Below are positions 7,990 through 16,073 of a stretch of DNA of 42,025 nucleotides, one piece after another; positions within the stretch are counted from its first letter, which is position 1, and every line of letters starts with the position of its first letter. This stretch comes from a virus. Made by a program: the position numbers and the translations under genes. Below the pieces are notes generated by a model. The model was not told the DNA's origin and ran no database searches. It saw only the letters and a list, made by a program, of their open reading frames with translations. The stretch covers positions 1 through 42,025 of IMG/VR virus record IMGVR_UViG_3300017527_000137; one strand, written 5' to 3'.

Positions 7990-8661
7990 ATGAGCAAGCA
8001 CAAAAAGAAACCAGCCGGAGATCCTGCCAGGATAAAGCTGGGCCTGGCCCTGCCCTGCACTGATGCCTTTATGCCCACACCCTTTGTGGACAGCTTTATC
8101 TGCCAGAGCAGGCCTGGCTTTGTCTACCTCAGGCCCACCTCTCATGGCCCCATCTACACTGTCAGGAATGAGCTGGTGGACCAGGCGCTCTCCCAGGGCC
8201 TGGAGTATATCCTCTGGATGGACACTGACCAGATCTACCCTGCTGACAGCTTCTATCAGCTGATCAATCACAGGAAAGACGTTGTAGTGGGCAAGACTCA
8301 CAGAAGATACCCTCCATATGATCCCATCCTGCTGAGAGGCAAGATGGGCAGCTGGGAGTCAGTGCCTGTGGAGGAGTGGGGCAAGGGGGGCCTGGTGGAG
8401 GTGGACAGCACTGGCTTTGGTTGTGTGCTGATCAAAACAAAAGTGTTTGAGGCCCTGGAGAGGCCCTACTTTGACCTGGTGTATACAGAGGAGGGCAAGC
8501 CCATTGGTGAGGACTTCTACTTCTGGGCAAAGGTCAAGGCAGCTGGTTTCAGAATTTTTGTGGACTGCTCTCTGAAAATTGGGCATCTCAAGTATACTGT
8601 GATCAATGAGCAGTCATACCATGCATATCAAGTCTCAAAGCCACAGGAACAGGTGGCATAA
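7990..8661 (+). CDS. GT-A type glycosyltransferase, copy 1
   Basis: 223 residues with a nucleotide-sugar transferase core: YTVRNELVDQAL, then the metal-binding DxD in WMDTDQ (78-80), RRYPPYDPIL (105-114), STGFGCVLI and GEDFYFWAKVKAAGF. It is clearly paralogous to the gene at 19913-20572, which keeps DTDQ, RRYPPFDPIL, ETGFGF and GED-xxx-AKAAGF. The site AGGAGGCGATAG precedes the ATG. It is the first gene of the cassette between capsid and connector genes and lies next to the likely decoration gene. Glycosylation of virion or surface proteins is a reasonable inference; donor and acceptor are unknown. Confidence 0.85.
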   Translation: MSKHKKKPAGDPARIKLGLALPCTDAFMPTPFVDSFICQSRPGFVYLRPTSHGPIYTVRNELVDQALSQGLEYILWMDTDQIYPADSFYQLINHRKDVVVGKTHRRYPPYDPILLRGKMGSWESVPVEEWGKGGLVEVDSTGFGCVLIKTKVFEALERPYFDLVYTEEGKPIGEDFYFWAKVKAAGFRIFVDCSLKIGHLKYTVINEQSYHAYQVSKPQEQVA

Positions 8662-8674
8662 AAGGAGGGAAAGC

Positions 8675-9649
8675 ATGAAACGCCTTTCGATCATCCTGGC
8701 TGCTGTACTGGTGGCCTGTCTAATCACTGCCCCTGCCTTTGCAGGGTGGTCCACTGTATTCTCCAAGAAACAACCAGGGGGCAGCTTTCTGGCTGCTGAC
8801 ATTGCCAAGGTCACTGGCGGCTCCATCTTCTTTGTGGACGGTAACACTGGCACTGATGCGGCTGGCTATGGCCAGAGCCCTGACAGCCCTGTGGACACTC
8901 TTGATTATGCCATCGGCCTCTGCACTGCCAATAAAGGCGACATCATTTATGTCTTTGCCCAACACGCAGAGACTGTCACTGCTGCCATCACTGCTGACAT
9001 TGCTGGCATCACTATTGTGGGCATGGGCCATGGGAACAGCAGGCCCACCATCACAGGCAATGGCACCATTGATGCCATGACGGTGACTGCCAATGATGTC
9101 ACCATTATGAACCTGATTTTTGCAGCCCCAGGCACCGATGCCCAGACGGCTGACATCAACATTGCTGCAGCCAGGTGCAGTGTGATCAACACTGTCCACC
9201 ATGGCAGTGACACTGGCGATAATAAAGTTGACATTATCACCATCACTGCTGCAGGCCATGATGCCTATCTGGATGGGGTCAGAATCTACAATGACACTGT
9301 GGAGTGTGTGGGTGGTATAACCTTGGAGGGGGCAGCTGCCAGAGTGGTGATCAAGGACACTATGGTTTTTGATAGTGTGGGGTTTACCAATGGCAGCTTA
9401 TCTGATGAGGCCACTGCCACTGCCCTGTTTGTAGTGGACAGCTACTTCTCCAATGCAAAGGCCGATACTGTCAACCTTGAATTCGGGAATAATACCACAG
9501 GCATGATGGTCAACTGCTTTTCCAATGGCAGGCACACCACCATTGGGTCCAACATTGCCCCTGGCACAGGCATGGCATTCTATGAGACCTACACTGTTGA
9601 GGAAGCAGCCAAAAATGGTATGCTCTCTCCAGCAGTGGATGCCGACTAA
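8675..9649 (+). CDS. exported right-handed beta-helix protein
   Basis: I start at the ATG at 8675, which follows AAAGGAGGG and opens a clear Sec signal peptide (MKRLSIILAAVLVACLITAPAFA, cleavage before GW, about residue 24). The mature part of about 300 residues looks like a pectate-lyase-type beta-solenoid: GSIFFVDGNTGTD, PDSPVDTLDYAI, then repeated Val/Ile/Asn-Gly rungs (ITIVGMGHGN, VTIMNLIF, VVIKDTMVFDS). Such folds bind or cut polysaccharides in tail spikes, but a signal peptide is abnormal for a virion protein. It lies between a glycosyltransferase and a sulfotransferase. Catalytic residues are not evident. Confidence 0.85.
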   Translation: MKRLSIILAAVLVACLITAPAFAGWSTVFSKKQPGGSFLAADIAKVTGGSIFFVDGNTGTDAAGYGQSPDSPVDTLDYAIGLCTANKGDIIYVFAQHAETVTAAITADIAGITIVGMGHGNSRPTITGNGTIDAMTVTANDVTIMNLIFAAPGTDAQTADINIAAARCSVINTVHHGSDTGDNKVDIITITAAGHDAYLDGVRIYNDTVECVGGITLEGAAARVVIKDTMVFDSVGFTNGSLSDEATATALFVVDSYFSNAKADTVNLEFGNNTTGMMVNCFSNGRHTTIGSNIAPGTGMAFYETYTVEEAAKNGMLSPAVDAD

Positions 9650-9675
9650 ACCCAGGGCAGCTGGAGGCGGGAAGG

Positions 9676-10239
9676 GTGAAAACAATCATCGTTCTTGGAA
9701 TGCACCGAAGTGCCACCTCTCTCATAGCAAAAGGCCTGCATGAGGCCGGGGTCTGGATGGGGGAGAGGCTCCTGGGGGCCTCTCCTTCCAACACTCACGG
9801 GCATTTTGAGAACCTTGATTTTGTGGCCCTCAATGACTACCTCCTCAGCCAGGCAGGGGGCTCCTGGGATAATATCCCAGCCCTGGACAGGATCATAGAA
9901 GCTGGGGCAAAGAATGCAGGGGCCATCCAGAGGACCATCCTGTGCAACATCAGGCAACCTGTCTGGGGCTGGAAAGACCCCAGGACCACACTCACCATCC
10001 CTGCCATCTATCCCTACATCAAAAAGTATAGCCCTGTTTTTGTGCCCTGCTTTAGGGCACCCAAGGATGTGGCGGCATCTCTTGAAAAAAGAAACGGAAT
10101 GCACCCAGCCGATGGGGAGAGGCTGGCCAGGGGCTATAACGCCAGGCTGCTTTCCTTTCTTACTGAATTCCTGGAGGTGGAGAAGTTTGGCAATTTCTAC
10201 AATTTTACCCCATCAGCCGAAGTGGTGGGGGGTGCTTAA
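9676..10239 (+). CDS. PAPS-dependent sulfotransferase family protein
   Basis: 187 residues with the PAPS-binding loop at the N-terminus (VLGMHRSATSL, residues 6-16), followed by the family stretches ERLLGASPSNTHGHFEN, LDFVALND, GWKDPRTTLT and APKDVAASLEKRNGM, matching bacterial and phage sulfotransferase-like proteins (Sulfotransfer_3 type). The start is GTG at 9676, after GGAGGCGGG. It probably moves sulfate onto a carbohydrate or protein. The next gene, another glycosyltransferase, follows with a TAATG overlap, so a sulfated glycan is an attractive but unproven product. Confidence 0.85.
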   Translation: MKTIIVLGMHRSATSLIAKGLHEAGVWMGERLLGASPSNTHGHFENLDFVALNDYLLSQAGGSWDNIPALDRIIEAGAKNAGAIQRTILCNIRQPVWGWKDPRTTLTIPAIYPYIKKYSPVFVPCFRAPKDVAASLEKRNGMHPADGERLARGYNARLLSFLTEFLEVEKFGNFYNFTPSAEVVGGA

Positions 10240-10838
10240 TGCAAGTATCAATCCTCATCCCCTACATCAGGCCAGAGAATATTGAGCAGGTGATGCACCT
10301 GGCTGTCAAGAATGCAGGCATCCCGGCCCCTGAGATCCAGATCCTGGCTGAGTATGACCAGGGCAGGGTAGGGTGCCCATTGATGGTCAAGAGGCTTGTG
10401 AGCAGGGCCTCAGGCAGCTATTTGTGCTTTATCGGGGATGATACCAGGCCCCTGCCAGGGTATTTGAAACATGCCATCGACCAGATGGCCCTGCTGCCTG
10501 ACGGCTGGGGCCTGGTGGGGTTCGATGACCTAAGTGGCAGGATACTGCCCACCCACTTCCTGGCAGACAGGAGGGTGCTGGACCTGCTGGGGGGTGAGCT
10601 GTTTCACACTGGGTACAGGCACTGCTTTTGCGATAATGAGTTGATGGACAGGCTGACTGCTAAAGGACGTTTTCTTTATTCAAAACTGGCTGTGGTGCTG
10701 CATGACAACCCCATTGTCAAGGGCACTGAGATCACTGGTGAGTATGCCAAAATATATCATAGCAACCAATATGTCAGAGACCAGATGCTGTACTTTAAAA
10801 GAAAAAAAGGGGGGTTTCCAAATGAAAAGCATTCATAG
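10239..10838 (+). CDS. GT2-like glycosyltransferase
   Basis: 199 residues. The start SILIPYIRPENIEQ and the DxD-like GDDTRPLPGYL (66-76) are those of inverting GT-A glycosyltransferases of family 2 type. A downstream CDNELMDRL segment fits the acceptor and catalytic region. The ATG overlaps the sulfotransferase stop. Its 3' end overlaps the start of the next exported-protein gene by 17 bases. It is not closely similar to the paralogous pair at 7990 and 19913. Acceptor unknown. Confidence 0.82.
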   Translation: MQVSILIPYIRPENIEQVMHLAVKNAGIPAPEIQILAEYDQGRVGCPLMVKRLVSRASGSYLCFIGDDTRPLPGYLKHAIDQMALLPDGWGLVGFDDLSGRILPTHFLADRRVLDLLGGELFHTGYRHCFCDNELMDRLTAKGRFLYSKLAVVLHDNPIVKGTEITGEYAKIYHSNQYVRDQMLYFKRKKGGFPNEKHS

Positions 10839-11283
10839 ACTTTGCCTGGCCATCATCCTCTGCCTGGCCTTTGCTGTGCCAGGGTTTGCAGCTGAGTCCA
10901 CCACCCCCACATATTACAACCCAGGCAGGCAGGCCTTTGTGGTCAAGATTGCATGGGTAGCTGCTGCTGGTGCCACCCATGCAGACTATGCCATCCCGTC
11001 AGCTGCCATGGATGTGATCCTGGCTGGGGGCTACTACCTGTTCAAAGCCAGGACAGTGCCCTCTGGGGTGGCTGTGCCAGCTGCAAACTATGACCTGACC
11101 CTGGACACTGCCAATGGCTTTGATGTCCTGGATGGCAACCTGGCCAACAGGTCCGACACTGCCACAGAGATTGCTGTGCCCAGTGTCTATGCAGAGCCAA
11201 TAGTGGACCAGCTGACGGTCACCTTTGCAAACCTGGGGGCCAATGGGGCTGGTGATTTGTATCTATACTTTGCAAGATATTAA
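10822..11283 (+). CDS. exported protein of unknown function
   Basis: 153 residues starting at the ATG at 10822, after GGGGGG. A signal peptide is visible (MKSIHRLCLAIILCLAFAVPGFA, cleavage before AES, about residue 23). The mature domain of about 130 residues is beta-rich (FVVKIAWVAAAGATHADYAI, YYLFKARTVPSG, YDLTLDTANGFDVLDG, QLTVTFANLGANGAGDLYLYF) and resembles small beta-sandwich structural modules of phage tail or capsid proteins. It has no cysteine and no enzyme motif. It is one of five adjacent signal-peptide genes. Confidence 0.8.
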   Translation: MKSIHRLCLAIILCLAFAVPGFAAESTTPTYYNPGRQAFVVKIAWVAAAGATHADYAIPSAAMDVILAGGYYLFKARTVPSGVAVPAANYDLTLDTANGFDVLDGNLANRSDTATEIAVPSVYAEPIVDQLTVTFANLGANGAGDLYLYFARY

Positions 11284-11295
11284 GAGGTGACCAAA

Positions 11296-12918
11296 ATGAG
11301 AAAACTATTCATAGCCACAGCCATGGCAGCTCTGCTCTGCTTTTCCTCTTTTGTTGCCTCTGGCCCCTTCCCCTATCCCACTGGCACTGCCGGGGGTGAC
11401 TTTGACTTGGATGGTGGCAAGCTCATCCTGGATGCAGATGGGGATACCTATTTTGAAGAAACAAGCGATGATGTAATCCGTTTTTACGCCTCCGGTCAGG
11501 CTTATGACTTTGGGCAAGCTGGGATATATCGAGCTACTGCCGGCCGAACTTCTATTCGCTTTGATACTGCGGGATCATTTTCGGGCGCTAACTATGGATT
11601 CTACTCCGATGGGAATACCGGCATGCTGCGATATGATGCCGATCAACTTGCATTCGCCGCTGGCGGCGTCGAAGCCCACCGCATAGTCGAAGCGAACTCC
11701 ATTGTCTATCAGATTTTCGGTTCGACTCAACAGGATAGCGTAACCGATTCCACCACTGATGGGACCACTGCACTCACCAAGGCTGGAGACAACTTTGCCA
11801 CCACCTGTCAGGTGGGTGATGCAGTCCTGATCTGGGGTGGCACCACTACTGCCGACTATGGCGTATATTATATCACAGTGGTTGTGTCTGACACTGAGCT
11901 GACCCTGAACACAGCACCATCTGGCAGTGACGCAGATGTTGACTTCTACGTCTTTAGGAATGGCACCATCCAGACAGGTGAGAGAACCTATTATCTGGAG
12001 GGCACTGCCACAGCAGGTGAGTCTCCCGATATCATAGGCTCCATCCATGAAGCAGGGCTGGGGGATCGGTTGACGTTTGGGCTGGATGAGGCAACAAGGT
12101 CAATGGTCGTTTGTGATGCCGGGGATGTTGATAAAGACTATGGCCTCACTGTAAATGCTGATCCAACATTTTCCTTATATAATGCAGCAGGGAACAAGAG
12201 GGCCGATATTGCCTGGAATATGTTCTATGGCCGAAGTGATGTTGTAAATATAATGGGCTATTATGGTGTTCGGCTTGCATTGTTTGGTGACATGGCCTCA
12301 GGCAGTCCCTTCACAATAGATTCAGATGCTGCAAAAGAACTGACCGACACAGACAATGAGCAAAACTGGCTGAATGTCCTTCCGAAAATCAATCAGTCTG
12401 CCACCGCCTCCTATAATGGCCTCAAAATCTATATCACTGAAACAGCCACTGGGGATGGCACCACTGGCACTGCTGGCCAAAATACCCTGATCCTGGCAGG
12501 CACAGACAGTGATGACGATGCCTTCATAGTGGACACTTCTGGCAACCTGGAAACCCCTGTGGAGTGCAAGACTAACAAGGCATCAGAGCTGAGTGACAAC
12601 TCAGACCCCCACTCTCTGGTGGTCAGAGAGCTGCACAACATCATTCTGACCAACAGTGAATCAGCTGGGGCCGATGAGTGGGACTTCCCTGCCAGGGCTG
12701 AGGGCTGGAATTTTATCTTCATTATTGAAGCAGCCCAGAACGTGACCCTGGACCCCAATGGTGCAGAGCAGTGGTATCTCAATGGCACCCAGCTGGCAGC
12801 AGGTGAGGCTGTAGTCAACACAGCCCCCACAGTGGGTGAGTCCATTACTTGTTTCTCAACTGAGTCAGCAGTCTACTGTGAGAGTGCCTATGCTGACTGG
12901 ACTGAGGAGACCCCTTAG
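11296..12918 (+). CDS. exported tail-fibre-like beta-repeat protein, mosaic composition
   Basis: 540 residues from the ATG at 11296 (6 bases after AAGAGGTG; a GTG at 11287 is weaker). The N-terminus is a signal peptide (MRKLFIATAMAALLCFSSFVAS). Residues about 40-130 carry short Asp/Gly-rich beta motifs (GGKLILDADGDTYFEE, DDVIRFYASGQ, IRFDTAGSF, GMLRYDADQLAFAAGG) as in phage fibre shafts. A C-terminal domain (NIILTNSESAGADEWDFPA...GAEQWYLNGTQLAAG) resembles structural receptor-region modules. Bases about 11455-11755 are rich in CG, unlike the flanks, which indicates recombination inside the gene. An exported fibre-like protein is unusual; function unknown. Confidence 0.8.
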   Translation: MRKLFIATAMAALLCFSSFVASGPFPYPTGTAGGDFDLDGGKLILDADGDTYFEETSDDVIRFYASGQAYDFGQAGIYRATAGRTSIRFDTAGSFSGANYGFYSDGNTGMLRYDADQLAFAAGGVEAHRIVEANSIVYQIFGSTQQDSVTDSTTDGTTALTKAGDNFATTCQVGDAVLIWGGTTTADYGVYYITVVVSDTELTLNTAPSGSDADVDFYVFRNGTIQTGERTYYLEGTATAGESPDIIGSIHEAGLGDRLTFGLDEATRSMVVCDAGDVDKDYGLTVNADPTFSLYNAAGNKRADIAWNMFYGRSDVVNIMGYYGVRLALFGDMASGSPFTIDSDAAKELTDTDNEQNWLNVLPKINQSATASYNGLKIYITETATGDGTTGTAGQNTLILAGTDSDDDAFIVDTSGNLETPVECKTNKASELSDNSDPHSLVVRELHNIILTNSESAGADEWDFPARAEGWNFIFIIEAAQNVTLDPNGAEQWYLNGTQLAAGEAVVNTAPTVGESITCFSTESAVYCESAYADWTEETP

Positions 12919-12919
12919 A

Positions 12920-14188
12920 ATGAAAAAGCTATTGCTTGCAACTATAGCCCTGCTGCTTTCCCCTGCCATTGCCTGTGCTGGTGCTGCCCTGATGACAGCA
13001 GCACAGCCAGCTGGTGGATCAGTCATTGTCAGAGTCACCCCTGTACTAGCAGCTGGTGAGAGGGGCGGGTTGATTATTTGCGGGAACGGGCCGGAATCGT
13101 TTACTGCCATTGCATTAGGCGATGACGATATGGAGGACGATGACTCGAGTTGGCTGGATGATTCGCTTGACGGTGGAGAAACGCAGGCCCAATCAGCCGC
13201 GCAAAAACACGGTGGATCGAATTCTCGCTTTATTGACCAGGCCGACGATAACGAGGGGATGTATCAGGTTTTTGGATCGCATACCTCTGGTGATTTGTTC
13301 CAGGTTGAGGCCTGGGCCTATTCGACTTCTGGCAACACACGGACACGGCTATGGGATGGTGCTACAGCTTGTATAAATGCGACTCATACTATACACGGGA
13401 CTGCCACATGGGTAAAATGCCTATCGCGGGGAACCTCCGCAAATACTGGCAACCATCAACTAATGATGGAAGTATCGTCGGCGGATTCTCAAATTTACTA
13501 TGACGATATTTCCATCAACAAAATCAATGCCCCTCTAACCGCCCTAATCTGCGAAATCGACCGCACCCAAGACTTGCTAATTCTGACGAAACGGGTTGCC
13601 GGCACCGAAACAGTTTTAATTTCTGAAAGCATTACTTACGCCGATAATCATGAGTTGGTAGTGGTCAAGGAAGGTCAGTCGGTTGTTGTTTTTTATACTG
13701 ATGCGGGAGACAACGACAACATCCAAATCGGCGCGACTCAAACTGTCACCGAAACATACGGACGACGGCATTATACGACCGGCGACGATTCGAGCTTCAC
13801 CGGATACTCTCATAAAATGTTGGCGATAGGCATAGACAAAATATCAACCTGGGCGAATATTAGTTTTGATACGTTTACCTCAAGTGGCACGGCGATCACC
13901 TCTGCTATAGATACAGAACCCGCGGGTGGTTATGCCGCCGCAGAGGCCACCTTATCTGCCGGTAGCATCTATCGAATAGAAGTTGTTTTAACATTAAATA
14001 GTGGTGATTCACCCGACGTCATGGTCGGTAGCGGTCAAGAAAATATGACAAGGCAAAACCTTTCGGCAGGGTCAAATATTTATTATTTTATCTGTGTCGC
14101 TACTTCTGGAAATAAGGACCATTTATATTATTACAGCCCGGTTTTAAGTAATTTTTCATCAACGCACAAGATGGAACTGGTCAAATAA
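12920..14188 (+). CDS. exported protein, mostly within a CpG-rich foreign segment
   Basis: 422 residues from the ATG at 12920, two bases after the previous stop, with GAGGAGA upstream. Signal peptide MKKLLLATIALLLSPAIACAG. A central part (about residues 90-200) looks like a carbohydrate-binding jelly-roll: FQVEAWAYSTSGNTRTRLW, ATWVKCLSRG, QIYYDDISI. Later residues resemble a second beta domain (HELVVVKEGQSVVVFYTDAGD). From about 13060 to its end the DNA is rich in CG and AT-richer, unlike the phage backbone, while its first 140 bases match the backbone. The body was therefore probably acquired by recombination under a resident signal peptide. Confidence 0.8.
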   Translation: MKKLLLATIALLLSPAIACAGAALMTAAQPAGGSVIVRVTPVLAAGERGGLIICGNGPESFTAIALGDDDMEDDDSSWLDDSLDGGETQAQSAAQKHGGSNSRFIDQADDNEGMYQVFGSHTSGDLFQVEAWAYSTSGNTRTRLWDGATACINATHTIHGTATWVKCLSRGTSANTGNHQLMMEVSSADSQIYYDDISINKINAPLTALICEIDRTQDLLILTKRVAGTETVLISESITYADNHELVVVKEGQSVVVFYTDAGDNDNIQIGATQTVTETYGRRHYTTGDDSSFTGYSHKMLAIGIDKISTWANISFDTFTSSGTAITSAIDTEPAGGYAAAEATLSAGSIYRIEVVLTLNSGDSPDVMVGSGQENMTRQNLSAGSNIYYFICVATSGNKDHLYYYSPVLSNFSSTHKMELVK

Positions 14189-14553
14189 TGAAAACACTAT
14201 TTCTCGCAATCCTACTATTCCCGGCGCTTTGCTTCGCCGATTCCGCGATTTTCAAGGTGCCGATTGATCCGGCAAAGATTGGAGACGAAACGGCGCAAGC
14301 GATGGCGGCACTCAGGGGAAAGTATGCTGGTGACATGGTGCTTGGCTACAGCCTGCTAGAGTCCACCACTAATCTGGCAGAGCCAGGTGTGGTCCTGGTC
14401 AGGGTGACTTTCCACCCCAAAAAGGATGCCAAGAAAACAGCCCAGGCCATTGTAGATGAGCTGAAAGCAAAGCCTGACGTATCAAGCGGTACTGGCGATG
14501 ATTTAAAGTCCTTTAAAATCCAGCATGTCAAAACAATGATCTCAGAAAAATAA
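14188..14553 (+). CDS. exported small protein spanning a composition boundary
   Basis: 121 residues. The ATG overlaps the previous stop (TAATG). Signal peptide MKTLFLAILLFPALCFA, then an alpha/beta domain (VVLVRVTFHPKKDAKKTAQAIVDELKAKP) with one repeating beta-helix-beta unit. Bases up to about 14325 are CpG-rich like the preceding gene; after that the backbone composition returns (AGG, CTG, GCC codons). The right recombination edge therefore lies inside this gene. No family recognised. Confidence 0.75.
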   Translation: MKTLFLAILLFPALCFADSAIFKVPIDPAKIGDETAQAMAALRGKYAGDMVLGYSLLESTTNLAEPGVVLVRVTFHPKKDAKKTAQAIVDELKAKPDVSSGTGDDLKSFKIQHVKTMISEK

Positions 14554-14567
14554 ATGGAGGTGACAGA

Positions 14568-14870
14568 ATGAAAGCCCTGCTGATTATCCTGGCCCTGTCT
14601 CTGGCCCTGCCCTGTGCAGCTGCTGAGTACGTTGTCAAAACGAAAGACTTCACAGTGTACTCAACTGACGATGTGATTGTGCAGGAGACTGTCACGGTTG
14701 AGCAAACTGAGGATTACACCCTGAGATATGTCAACCGGACCTTGGCTGCTACCAATGCAGCCATCACAGATCTCCAGGCAAAGAAAGCAGAGCTGGAAGC
14801 CATCAAGGTTATCCTTGACGATAAGGTCAAGGGTGTAAAGCTGAAGGAAAAGGAGCTGGCACCTGAATGA
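14568..14870 (+). CDS. exported coiled-coil protein
   Basis: 100 residues with GGAGGTGACAG before the ATG. Signal peptide MKALLIILALSLALPCAAA. A short beta part follows (EYVVKTKDFTVYSTDD), then a helical, probably coiled-coil C-terminus (ITDLQAKKAELEAIKVILDDKVKGVKLKEKELA). A periplasmic coiled coil near lysis genes can hint at a spanin-like or membrane-bridging role, but there is no transmembrane anchor or lipobox here. The end overlaps the next start (ATGA). Confidence 0.78.
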   Translation: MKALLIILALSLALPCAAAEYVVKTKDFTVYSTDDVIVQETVTVEQTEDYTLRYVNRTLAATNAAITDLQAKKAELEAIKVILDDKVKGVKLKEKELAPE

Positions 14871-15313
14871 GGATCACGGGAGAGCAAATACAGGCACTGT
14901 TCCAGGGGGTGGCAGGCAGGACTGTTGAGAAAAACCCCACCCCTGACAGGGCTTTCTGGGCTGCATCCCTGGCAAAGTATGAGTCCATCCTGTCTGAGCA
15001 GTATGCGTACAGCTACAGGTGGACCCCTGAAGTGTTTGACTGTGATGACTTTGCCCTCATAGTCTCTGCCTTTGTCAGGCAGAACAGGTACAAGGAGATG
15101 ATGGAGAGGGGCCTGGCCCTGGAGCAGAGATATGCCCTGGCCTTTGGCAGGGTATTCGTGCCAGGTCATGCCATCTGCTTTTTTGTCACAGATGAGGATG
15201 GGATGGGCAGGCTCTATTATTTTGAGCCCCAGAAAGTCCTCCATGAGAGCAAGGCCATCTGGAGGCCTGAGCCAGGCAGCAATGCTGACAGCCCCCAATA
15301 CTATGAGTTGTGA
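14867..15313 (+). CDS. papain/transglutaminase-like cysteine-hydrolase-fold protein
   Basis: 148 residues. The arrangement TPEVFDCDDFALIV (Cys59), PGHAICFFV (His101) and YYFEPQ (Glu120) matches the Cys-His-Glu order of transglutaminase-like and lectin/agglutinin-domain cysteine-hydrolase folds seen in phage and bacterial proteins. Without a signal peptide it is cytoplasmic or carried in virions. It is coupled to the exported coiled-coil gene (ATGA). It could cleave or crosslink peptide bonds in the cell wall or in phage proteins; substrate unknown. Confidence 0.65.
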   Translation: MRITGEQIQALFQGVAGRTVEKNPTPDRAFWAASLAKYESILSEQYAYSYRWTPEVFDCDDFALIVSAFVRQNRYKEMMERGLALEQRYALAFGRVFVPGHAICFFVTDEDGMGRLYYFEPQKVLHESKAIWRPEPGSNADSPQYYEL

Positions 15314-15325
15314 GCTGGGGAATAA

Positions 15326-15529
15326 ATGGAGTTTCTTAAAGAGATCCTCAAGTTCATCGTGGAGCATCCTGAGTACTTCCCATCAGCCTGCCTGCTGTTT
15401 GTGGTTTTGATGCTGTTCAAGATGATCAGGGATCATCTCAGTGGCATTTATGACAGATTAGGGGAGTACAATGGAACCTTGCAGGGTTTGGTGGAGCTGG
15501 TCAGGCACATTGCCAGAAAGGAGAGTTAA
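15326..15529 (+). CDS. small single-pass membrane protein
   Basis: 67 residues with one clear membrane helix (ACLLFVVLMLFKMI, residues about 21-34) and a charged C-terminal half (IRDHLSGIYDRLGEYNGTLQGLVELVRHIARKE), probably amphipathic helix. It precedes the lysis genes and has the size of accessory holin or antiholin proteins, but no family motif is seen. The ATG at 15326 follows a GGGGAATAA leader. Confidence 0.65.
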   Translation: MEFLKEILKFIVEHPEYFPSACLLFVVLMLFKMIRDHLSGIYDRLGEYNGTLQGLVELVRHIARKES

Positions 15530-15530
15530 T

Positions 15531-15734
15531 GTGGCCAGGCTCAGGGAATTACTGCTCAGGTTTTTTGCTGATCCTTTAAAGGAAAAGGCACAGAGATCCG
15601 CATATGACAGCCAGGAGCTGGCTGAAAAATATACCAGGGCCAGGAATGCATACTACGATGGGGAGGCGGCGCTTTTCGGCTGGCCTGAGGATGAGAAGCA
15701 GGACATTGAATGCCAGGTGCTGGGAGATGACTGA
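15531..15734 (+). CDS. small hypothetical protein, GTG start
   Basis: 67 residues. I choose GTG at 15531 because AAAGGAG lies 7 bases upstream and the start falls just after the stop of the previous gene. The protein is helical and charged (RLRELLLRFFADPLKEKAQRSAYDSQELAEKYTRARNAYYDGE), with an acidic tail. The stop overlaps the next ATG (TGATG). Unknown function; context suggests a lysis accessory. Confidence 0.55.
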   Translation: MARLRELLLRFFADPLKEKAQRSAYDSQELAEKYTRARNAYYDGEAALFGWPEDEKQDIECQVLGDD

Positions 15735-16069
15735 TGCCTACTGACCAGACTTTCTGGACCTATGCAGTGCTGATCCTGGGTGTGGCCCTGTCTTTTGCTG
15801 TGCTGTCTCTCAAGCTGGTCTATGTGAAAGCTGTCCAGAGGGGCAAGGCCAGGGTTGTTTTCATCACTCTATTTTTGCTGGCCACTGGTTGCCTGATTGA
15901 TGCAGGCACTGAATGGCTGGCCAGGTGGTATTTTCTATCCGACAGCCAGGCCCTGGCCAGGCTGGTCTCCTCAGATATGTGGCCCAGGAGGATGTGGTTC
16001 TATATCCTGGCCTGGTATTATGTATTCTGCAAGCTCACTGCCCAGTGGATCAGTGAGCTGAGAGGGTAG
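15734..16069 (+). CDS. three-pass membrane protein, possible holin
   Basis: 111 residues with hydrophobic segments near residues 9-29, 41-57 and 88-105 and basic connecting loops (KAVQRGKARV). The position immediately before the lysozyme gene and three predicted membrane helices are compatible with a class I holin, which would permeabilise the inner membrane. No diagnostic motif is present, and the 67-residue protein at 16534 is the better match to a known holin-like family. Confidence 0.6.
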   Translation: MPTDQTFWTYAVLILGVALSFAVLSLKLVYVKAVQRGKARVVFITLFLLATGCLIDAGTEWLARWYFLSDSQALARLVSSDMWPRRMWFYILAWYYVFCKLTAQWISELRG

Positions 16070-16073
16070 CACC

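Noticed and set aside
8606-8674. N-terminal extension of the exported beta-helix protein
   Set aside because: It overlaps the glycosyltransferase gene, and the ATG at 8675 has a strong AAAGGAGGG site and opens a signal peptide.
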